In this document: positions 6,892-12,049 of the stretch, piece by piece | Position numbering within the stretch: the first letter of the stretch is position 1 | Layout: each line of letters opens with the position of its first letter | Assembly (NCBI GenBank): GCA_046153505.1 | Contig: JBJXDT010000100.1 | Coordinates: 1-14,234 of the forward strand | Origin: JBJXDT01 sp046153505 | GTDB lineage: Bacteria > Pseudomonadota > Gammaproteobacteria > Burkholderiales > Methylophilaceae | Reading direction: 5' to 3' | DNA: 14,234 bases | Notes under the pieces: model-generated | What the model was told of the DNA's origin: nothing | The model's input: the letters and a program-made list of their open reading frames with translations, nothing else | Databases searched by the model: none | Program-made: the position numbers and the translations under genes

Positions 6892-8052
6892 TTAAGCCGC
6901 AATCGCGGTCATCTGTTTCAATCTGTTTACTTCTTGCGTTAACGCTATTAAAAAAGCATCCACTTGTTTAATTGTGTTGCTTGCACCAAAACTTACGCGC
7001 ACTGCACCGCGGGCTACATCAGGGTCAACACCCATTGCCAATAGCACGTGGCTAGGCTCAGTGCTATCGCTAGAGCAGGCAGAGCCGCTAGCTATTGCAA
7101 ATCCCACTTTATCCAACGCTGTCACGAGTGTTTCACCTTCGATCACTTCGCCTTTTTGATTGGCAAAAGCAAAAAAACTCGTGTTGGGTAAACGTTTTGC
7201 ACTTTGCCCAAATATTACCGCATGCATTTGTTGCAAGCCTTTCTCCAAGCGCTTGCGTAGCATTTCTGTGTGCGATGCAAAAGCGCTTAGGTTTTGCGTA
7301 GCAAGCTCACAAGCCGCTCCAAAGCCTACGATTGCCGCAACATTCTCTGTACCACTGCGCAAGCCCTTTTCTTGGCCGCCGCCATGCAGTAATGGGTAGA
7401 TATCCACGCGTTTATCCAACACCAAAGCGCCTGCGCCAAGAGGGCCGCCAATTTTGTGCGATGAAATCGTCATCGCATGCACGCCAAAATCGTTAAAATC
7501 GAGTGGTATTTTCCCAAGCGCCTGCACTGCATCTGTGTGCATCAATGCTTTGTGCTCACGCGCCATTGCGCTAATGGCTGGAATATCTTGTAAAACGCCA
7601 GTCTCGTTGTTTGCAAGCATCACCGATACCAAATTAGTTGAGGCACTGAGCAGATTATGCAAGTGGTGCATGTCAAGTTGACAATTTGCATCCACAGCGA
7701 TGCTGTGCGGCTTCCATCCACGTGCTTGCATGGCCATCGCTGGCCTAGTTACACACGGATGCTCGATAGCAGAGCTAAGTATTTGCCCATGTGCCAAGTT
7801 GCTCGCAATGCCTTGCACCGCAAAATTATTGGCCTCTGTGCCGCTTGCTGTAAATACGATTTGGCTTGCTTGTGCGCCCACCGATGCAGCCACTTGGCTG
7901 CGTGCATGTTCTACCGCATCACGCGCATTTCGGCCAAATACGTGGCGGCTAGTTGGGTTGCCATGTTGTTCTGTCATAAACCGCATCATGCTTTTTAGCA
8001 CTTGTGATCTCAGTGCTGTTGTGCTGTTATGATCGAAATAAACCGTTTCCAT
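6892..8052 (-). CDS. Second IscS/NifS-like cysteine desulfurase inside the isc operon
   Basis: This PLP-dependent cysteine desulfurase of 386 residues is paralogous to the neighbouring IscS. Catalytic residues are present: His98 (AIEHPCV), Asp174/Gln177 (HTDAVQALGK), PLP Lys200 (TISSHKIGGP), and Cys326 in the long type I loop ASGSACSSDSTEPSHVL. Compared with IscS it is clearly divergent and ends at NRLKQMTAIAA, without the roughly 20-residue IscU-docking tail. It starts 3 nt after the iscR stop with no visible ribosome-binding site, so it is translated by coupling and shares IscR control. Family membership is certain. The sulfur acceptor is unknown: it could supply tRNA thiolation, IscU under stress, or another carrier. 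Confidence 0.9.
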   Translation of the reverse strand: METVYFDHNSTTALRSQVLKSMMRFMTEQHGNPTSRHVFGRNARDAVEHARSQVAASVGAQASQIVFTASGTEANNFAVQGIASNLAHGQILSSAIEHPCVTRPAMAMQARGWKPHSIAVDANCQLDMHHLHNLLSASTNLVSVMLANNETGVLQDIPAISAMAREHKALMHTDAVQALGKIPLDFNDFGVHAMTISSHKIGGPLGAGALVLDKRVDIYPLLHGGGQEKGLRSGTENVAAIVGFGAACELATQNLSAFASHTEMLRKRLEKGLQQMHAVIFGQSAKRLPNTSFFAFANQKGEVIEGETLVTALDKVGFAIASGSACSSDSTEPSHVLLAMGVDPDVARGAVRVSFGASNTIKQVDAFLIALTQEVNRLKQMTAIAA

Positions 8053-8055
8053 TTT

Positions 8056-8547
8056 TTAAGCAGCCGCTACTAGGTTGCTTGTGTCGGTCGCGCAAGTTCT
8101 GCGCGGTGCAAATGAAATGGTGCCATCCGCATTGGATTTGTCGCGCTGCATATTCACCATGTCAGCCAAACTCACGCCAGATAAATAATCTAAAATTTTG
8201 TAGTTGAGTGATGCCCATAAATCGTGTGTCATGCAGCGGCCTTCCGCACCGTGACAGTCCTCTTTGCCTGCACATTGCGTGGCATCAATTTGCTCATCCA
8301 CCGCGCTAATAATGGCAGAGACTGAAATTTGATTATGTGGCAAAGCCAAACGATAACCGCCACCTGGACCGCGCACACTTGTTACTAAGCCTTGGCGACG
8401 CAAGCGCGAAAAAAGCTGCTCTAAATACGAAAGCGAAATGTCCTGACGCTCGCTAATGCCTGCCAACGTGACAGGTTTATCCGCTTCATTTAGCGCGATA
8501 TCAAGCATTGCAGTAACTGCAAAACGACCTTTTGTGGTGAGTCTCAT
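8056..8547 (-). CDS. iscR: Rrf2-family Fe-S sensing repressor IscR
   Basis: IscR binds a [2Fe-2S] cluster and represses the isc operon when clusters are plentiful. The 163-residue protein opens with the invariant MRLTTKGRFAVTAMLDIA, which fixes the start codon. The winged helix-turn-helix spans about residues 25-70 (ISLSYLEQLFSRLRRQGLV, then VRGPGGGYRLA). Cluster ligands are Cys92, Cys98, Cys105 and His108. The spacing between the second and third cysteine is one residue longer than in E. coli (Cys92/98/104, His107). No Shine-Dalgarno precedes the ATG, and the predicted promoter leaves only a few leader bases. It heads the operon and has its own operator upstream. Confidence 0.96.
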   Translation of the reverse strand: MRLTTKGRFAVTAMLDIALNEADKPVTLAGISERQDISLSYLEQLFSRLRRQGLVTSVRGPGGGYRLALPHNQISVSAIISAVDEQIDATQCAGKEDCHGAEGRCMTHDLWASLNYKILDYLSGVSLADMVNMQRDKSNADGTISFAPRRTCATDTSNLVAAA

Positions 8548-8556
8548 AATGATTGA

Positions 8557-8585
8557 ATTCTATAATAACCTAGTAATTTAGTCAA
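8557..8585 (-). promoter_or_regulatory. Sigma70 promoter of the isc operon
   Basis: On the minus strand TTGACT (8585-8580, 5 of 6 to consensus) is followed after exactly 17 nt by TAGAAT (8562-8557, 5 of 6). It is the strongest promoter-like pair in the window and lies in the 50-nt cysE-iscR gap. Initiation 6-7 nt past the -10 would fall near 8550, only about 3 nt before the iscR ATG. Confidence 0.72.
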
Positions 8586-8589
8586 TTAT
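8565..8589 (-). promoter_or_regulatory. IscR type 1 operator overlapping the isc promoter
   Basis: The 25-bp stretch read on the minus strand has left half ATAATTGACT, centre AAATTA and right half ending CTAGGTTAT. Against the published E. coli type 1 IscR consensus (ATASYYGACT, RWWWY, AGTCRRSTAT) I count 21 of 25 positions matching; the four mismatches are positions 4, 17, 19 and 22. It covers the -35 and most of the spacer, so holo-IscR binding should block RNA polymerase. Promoter overlap and position directly before iscR support autoregulation. Confidence 0.75.
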
Positions 8590-8597
8590 TATTTAAA

Positions 8598-9305
8598 TTA
8601 GTTCAAGGTATTTTTTGCAGGTTTTTTTGCACCAAAGGCCTCGCCCATTTGCGCTTTTAAATCCTGCATTTCTGCGTCTTGTTTGGCAATGCGCTCCAAA
8701 AGCGGTTGCAACGCCTTATTAATAGGGTCGTTTTCATCATCGCTCACCGCGTAAGCGCTAAACTTCGCTTTTGTCGCCTCGGCTTTTGCTTTTTCTTCTT
8801 CCAGTATGCGCGCGGGAATGCCCACCGCAGTTGCATTTTGCGGCACATCTCTTACAACAACAGCATTGCTGCCGATTTTTGCACCTGCACCGATGGTGAT
8901 TGGCCCTAACACTTTTGCGCCCGCACCAATCACCACGCCAGCTTCTAAAGTCGGGTGGCGCTTACCTTTATTCCATGTGGTGCCGCCTAAAGTGACGCCA
9001 TGATAAAGCGTGCAATCGTCGCCGATAATCGCGGTTTCGCCGACTACCACACCCATCCCGTGGTCAATAAATACGCGGTGACCGATGGTAGCACCTGGGT
9101 GAATTTCGATGCCCGTAAAAAAGCGCCCAATATGCGACATAAAGCGCGCGAGCCAATAAAGACGCGCCTGCCAGAGCCAATGACTAAAGCGATGCATCAG
9201 CAAGGCATGTACGCCCGGATAAGTTGTGAGAATCTCAAAATGCGTGCGCGCTGCAGGATCGCGTTCAAACACGATAGCGATATCCTCTTTAATATGGTCG
9301 AACAT
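8598..9305 (-). CDS. cysE: Serine O-acetyltransferase, short form
   Basis: CysE transfers acetyl from acetyl-CoA to serine, giving O-acetylserine, the carbon skeleton for cysteine. The protein has 235 residues and is the short (EpsC/NifP-like) type lacking the long N-terminal domain of enteric CysE. An N-terminal helical part (MFDHIKEDIAIVFERDPAAR onward) leads into the left-handed beta-helix of hexapeptide repeats from about residue 64. Catalytic His82 lies in FIDHGMGVVVGET, and the VTLGGTTWNKGKRHP loop is intact. The C-terminal tail (about 170-235) is charged and may form a coiled coil. It lies 50 nt upstream of iscR, supplying the amino acid IscS uses; a cysE-isc pairing is known in Azotobacter. 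Confidence 0.92.
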   Translation of the reverse strand: MFDHIKEDIAIVFERDPAARTHFEILTTYPGVHALLMHRFSHWLWQARLYWLARFMSHIGRFFTGIEIHPGATIGHRVFIDHGMGVVVGETAIIGDDCTLYHGVTLGGTTWNKGKRHPTLEAGVVIGAGAKVLGPITIGAGAKIGSNAVVVRDVPQNATAVGIPARILEEEKAKAEATKAKFSAYAVSDDENDPINKALQPLLERIAKQDAEMQDLKAQMGEAFGAKKPAKNTLN

Positions 9306-9334
9306 TTGGATTGGCTTGCTAAATTAAAGTCTAT

Positions 9335-9363
9335 ATTATGCCATAAAACACAATGGTTGACTA
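9335..9363 (-). promoter_or_regulatory. Possible promoter of cysE
   Basis: On the minus strand TAGTCA (9363-9358, 4 of 6) is followed after 17 nt by CATAAT (9340-9335, 5 of 6). It lies in the 79-nt trmJ-cysE gap and would give a leader of about 25 nt. No terminator separates trmJ from cysE, so read-through from trmJ is also possible. No ribosome-binding site stands out before the cysE ATG. Confidence 0.35.
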
Positions 9364-9384
9364 ATTTACTGGGTTTATTAGCAA

Positions 9385-10149
9385 TCAGTATTTAGTATGT
9401 TTTTTAGGGTTTACACTCAGCGTCAAAATCCCGCGCAACAGGTTGACTTCTTCTTTTTCAAGTCGTGCGCGCGAATACAACCTGCGCAGTCGTTCAAATA
9501 ATTTTTTTGGTGCATTCGGGTTAAGGTAGCCAATGTGTAGGAGTGTCTCTTCCAAATGCGCATAAAAGCGCTCCAGCTCTTCATTGGTGGCAAGTGGCAC
9601 TAAATCAATCGGGCTGTGAGCCGCATGACTATTAGCCCCGAGAGCATCATCTAAGGCTTGCATTCTGAGTTCGTAACACATAATTTGCACCGCCATGGCG
9701 AGGTTGAGCGAAGAGTATTCTGGATTCGCGGGAATCATCGCTTGCATCTGGCAGCAATCTAACTCCTCACCACTAAGCCCGCTCATTTCAGTACCAAACA
9801 CCAGTGCAACAGGCTGCGATGTTGCTATTTTATTGGCTTCTAATGCGGCTTGTTTTGGCGTGACAATTTCGTGGCTTAGTGTACGTTTGCGCGCGCTTAA
9901 GCCAATGGCAAATCCACAACCAGCAAGCGCTTCAGTTAAGGAATTTGTGACAATGGCATTTTGGAGCAAATCATCTGCGCCAGCCGCCAGCGCTGTGGCT
10001 TGAGGGTCGGGAAAGTGCAGGGGATTAACTAAGTAAAGTTGGCGCAAACCCATGGTTTTCATGGCGCGCGCTGAAGAGCCAATATTGCCGGGGTGGCTAG
10101 TTTGGCAAAGCACGATTCTTATATTCTTAAAAAGCAGGTCAGGATTCAA
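9385..10149 (-). CDS. trmJ: tRNA (Cm32/Um32) 2'-O-methyltransferase TrmJ
   Basis: This is a SPOUT-class SAM-dependent methyltransferase that modifies the ribose of residue 32 in tRNA anticodon loops. Family signs are NIRIVLCQTSHPGNIGSSAR and AMKTMGL at the N-terminus, LVFGTEMSGLSGEEL (about residues 116-130) and NPEYSSLNLAMAVQIMCYEL (about 142-161) forming the trefoil-knot SAM site. A C-terminal helical extension follows, as in TrmJ. The start is uncertain. TTG at 10149 gives 254 residues, near the E. coli length of about 246, and leaves room for the palindromic promoter region. The in-frame ATG at 10209 would add 20 unconserved residues, and the frame opens further to 10269 inside suhB. Divergent suhB is conserved synteny. 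Confidence 0.88.
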   Translation of the reverse strand: MNPDLLFKNIRIVLCQTSHPGNIGSSARAMKTMGLRQLYLVNPLHFPDPQATALAAGADDLLQNAIVTNSLTEALAGCGFAIGLSARKRTLSHEIVTPKQAALEANKIATSQPVALVFGTEMSGLSGEELDCCQMQAMIPANPEYSSLNLAMAVQIMCYELRMQALDDALGANSHAAHSPIDLVPLATNEELERFYAHLEETLLHIGYLNPNAPKKLFERLRRLYSRARLEKEEVNLLRGILTLSVNPKKHTKY

Positions 10150-10150
10150 T

Positions 10151-10178
10151 TTGGGAAAGTCGGCAAAAATGCTAAAAT
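10151..10178 (+). promoter_or_regulatory. Possible suhB promoter
   Basis: TTGGGA (10151-10156, 4 of 6) and TAAAAT (10173-10178, 5 of 6) are separated by 16 nt. The expected start near 10185 gives a leader of about 26 nt before suhB. The -10 lies inside the 9-bp palindrome. Its position argues that the true trmJ start is downstream of it on the minus strand. Confidence 0.4.
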
Positions 10179-10186
10179 AGCATTTT
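10166..10186. repeat. Perfect 9-bp inverted repeat between trmJ and suhB
   Basis: AAAATGCTA (10166-10174), AAA, TAGCATTTT (10178-10186). Each strand carries a TAAAAT at the repeat (plus 10173-10178, minus 10187-10182), so the palindrome holds mirror-image -10-like elements for the two divergent genes. It could also be an operator or a DNA-bending site. It has no U-tract consistent with a terminator at a sensible place. Confidence 0.7.
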
Positions 10187-10210
10187 AACAGCTCTTTACG
10201 AAAATCCATT

Positions 10211-11017
10211 ATGCATCCCATGTTAACCACTGCCGTTAAGGCTGCGCGCCAAGCTGGCGACATTATCAACTTTGCTTCACGTGATTTGGGTCAGCTCAAA
10301 ATTCAAACTAAAACCTATAATGATTTTGTGAGTGAGGTGGATCATGCAGCGGAAAAAGCCATTATTGATACGCTGAAACATGCTTATCCTGACCATGGCT
10401 TTCTGGGAGAAGAGAGTGGCGATACTAACAAAAATGCAGAAAATATTTGGATTATCGACCCACTAGATGGCACAACCAATTTCTTGCATAACTTTCCGCA
10501 ATACTGTGTATCTATCGCATTGCAGCAAAGTGGTATGCTGACACAAGCTGTGATATACGACCCGGTGCGCAACGATTTATTTACAGCAACTAAAGGCCGT
10601 GGTGCTTTTTTAAATGATAAAAGAATCCGCGTCAGTAGCCGCACAAAATTACAGCAAAGTTTAATTGCCACTGGTTTCCCTTTTCGAGATTTTCAGCACT
10701 TGGATACTTACATGGGCATGCTGAAAGATATGATTAAAACCACGACTGGCATTCGCCGCCCAGGCTCTGCCGCGCTGGATTTAGCTTATACGGCCGTCGG
10801 TTGGGTAGATGGTTTTTTTGAAATTAATTTATCCACTTGGGATATCGCTGCAGGCGGCTTGCTGGTGCAAGAGGCGGGTGGCATTGTTGGCGATTTTGAA
10901 GGCAATGAAAGCTGGCTAAAAACAGGTAATATCGTTGCGGCGAACCCTAAAGTGTTTGCACAAATGCTACAAACACTCGCGCCGTATTTGACGGAAAATC
11001 TCAAAACACCCAAATAG
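10211..11017 (+). CDS. suhB: Inositol-1-monophosphatase SuhB
   Basis: This Mg2+-dependent phosphatase of the inositol monophosphatase family has 268 residues. E. coli SuhB also works with Nus factors in rRNA antitermination. The start MHPMLTTAVKAAR matches the family's MHPML opening and fixes the ATG at 10211. Metal-binding motifs are Glu67 (FLGEESG), Asp83 and Asp86 in WIIDPLDGTTNFLHNFP, and Asp211 in STWDIAAGGLLVQEAGG. The RRPGSAALD segment (about 182-190) is typical. It is divergent from trmJ, as in enteric bacteria where the isc operon is also adjacent. It ends 7 nt from the convergent pagP stop with no terminator. No clear Shine-Dalgarno is seen. Whether it has the transcription role here cannot be read from the sequence. 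Confidence 0.94.
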   Translation: MHPMLTTAVKAARQAGDIINFASRDLGQLKIQTKTYNDFVSEVDHAAEKAIIDTLKHAYPDHGFLGEESGDTNKNAENIWIIDPLDGTTNFLHNFPQYCVSIALQQSGMLTQAVIYDPVRNDLFTATKGRGAFLNDKRIRVSSRTKLQQSLIATGFPFRDFQHLDTYMGMLKDMIKTTTGIRRPGSAALDLAYTAVGWVDGFFEINLSTWDIAAGGLLVQEAGGIVGDFEGNESWLKTGNIVAANPKVFAQMLQTLAPYLTENLKTPK

Positions 11018-11024
11018 TGCTTGG

Positions 11025-11591
11025 TTAGAATCCTATGCGCGACCAAAAGAAAATGACGTTCCCATTACCTTTGCCGCCTGGAACGTAAGTAGCGTTTACT
11101 GAGACTTTGTCATAATTGACTGAAGCAACAGGCAAAATGAGCGGAATAGGCGCATAGTAGGCAATATCTTTGCGCCCTGTTACAAGCGCGGTGTAACCTA
11201 AGCCGGCGTGAAAAGTTTCTGGTTCGCCCCAAATCCATTCATGTGCATAGCCAAAAATATATTCTGGGCTACTGTGTGAATCGAGAAATGTCATCGCATA
11301 TAAACCATCCCAATTGCCTGATTCATTGTAACGGCTAAGGCCATATCCAACACCCCAGTTATTTTCGCGGAAAGATTCTATTTTTTCTTTGGTGTATGCA
11401 AAGCGCATGTGATGCGCATGAAAAGGCAGGTAGAAGTCATTAGTGCCTTGCGACCAAGTATCCGAAATGCGCGTACAAATTTGGTCAATAAAACTATCAT
11501 CATCGCACTCGGCAAGCGCTTGCCCAGTTGATAATGCCATTATCATTAAACTCTTAGTTAAGTAATTGTTGAGTTGTTCCGTCACTTTCAT
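11025..11591 (-). CDS. pagP: PagP-like lipid A palmitoyltransferase
   Basis: This outer-membrane beta-barrel enzyme of 188 residues (E. coli 186) transfers palmitate from a phospholipid to lipid A, hardening the envelope against cationic peptides. Similarity runs along the whole length: HHMRFAYTKEK, WGVGYGLSRYNESGNWDGLY, AMTFLDSH, FHAGLGYTALVTGRKD, PIPLILPVASVNY and the C-terminal FFWSRIGF ending in the aromatic residue typical of barrels. Catalytic candidates equivalent to E. coli His33, Asp76 and Ser77 are His61, Asp104 and Ser105. A signal peptide is likely, with cleavage after ALA (residue 27). Two cysteines just after it (29 and 39) are not in E. coli PagP. A small protein gene 40 nt upstream may share its transcript. 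Confidence 0.88.
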   Translation of the reverse strand: MKVTEQLNNYLTKSLMIMALSTGQALAECDDDSFIDQICTRISDTWSQGTNDFYLPFHAHHMRFAYTKEKIESFRENNWGVGYGLSRYNESGNWDGLYAMTFLDSHSSPEYIFGYAHEWIWGEPETFHAGLGYTALVTGRKDIAYYAPIPLILPVASVNYDKVSVNATYVPGGKGNGNVIFFWSRIGF

Positions 11592-11631
11592 GACGAATAT
11601 GACAAACTATCTTACTGAGAGTTTAGTTTTG

Positions 11632-11832
11632 TTAATGTACAGTTGTTTCAAGTTCGCGAGCGATTAAATCTGCCATGTCTAAAATGTCATCATCTGCGCC
11701 AGCTAACACACGATTAAAAAATTCATATTGATACTCTTCATCAAAAGCCAATTTTTCAAAATCCATAGGACCCATGGCTTTACGGCATTCGATTAAAAAT
11801 TCAGCGTAAACTTCATATTGATTTGCGTGCAT
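11632..11832 (-). CDS. Small acidic protein of unknown function
   Basis: I do not recognise this 66-residue protein. It is soluble-looking and acidic (about sixteen Asp/Glu against five Lys/Arg), with one cysteine (Cys16), no signal peptide and no membrane segment. Predicted helices include NQYEVYAEFLIECRKAM and DDDILDMADLIARELE. It is very likely real, because an AGGAGA ribosome-binding site (complement of about 11838-11843) sits 5-6 nt before the ATG, the best Shine-Dalgarno in this part of the window. It ends 40 nt before pagP on the same strand with no terminator between, so the two may be co-transcribed. That neighbourhood is the only hint of a role. Confidence 0.72.
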   Translation of the reverse strand: MHANQYEVYAEFLIECRKAMGPMDFEKLAFDEEYQYEFFNRVLAGADDDILDMADLIARELETTVH

Positions 11833-11909
11833 ATCGTTCTCCTAAAAAAGTGGTTTGCTACAGTTAGGTAGATGCAGTTTGCATGCCAACGGAAAATTTT
11901 TTTAACTTA

Positions 11910-11937
11910 TTGATTTTAATGATAATTTACATATAGT
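11910..11937 (+). promoter_or_regulatory. Possible mutS promoter
   Basis: TTGATT (11910-11915, 4 of 6) and TATAGT (11932-11937, 5 of 6) lie 16 nt apart in the AT-rich 217-nt gap between the small protein gene and mutS. The leader to the GTG start would be about 105 nt. Other TA-rich hexamers nearby make this one of several possibilities. Nothing else recognisable lies in the gap. Confidence 0.4.
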
Positions 11938-12049
11938 CAGTAGTTATATAAGAAATTATGATGAAAAACCCACAATAAATGTTGAGAATTTGAACAGTTC
12001 AAGCAAAATGCCATTACAAAACTTAAAACAATTTTAGAATATTTAACGC

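Noticed and set aside
10150..10269. N-terminal extension of trmJ up to 10269
   Set aside because: Known TrmJ proteins begin just before the NIRIVLC segment. The extension overlaps suhB coding sequence and crosses the palindromic promoter region.
11592..11631. Possible terminator between the small gene and pagP
   Set aside because: Only a 5-bp AAACT/AGTTT pair with a long loop and no U-tract on the correct side.
11957..11980. Tiny open frame ATGATG... in the gap before mutS
   Set aside because: It has only six codons before TAA and no ribosome-binding site.
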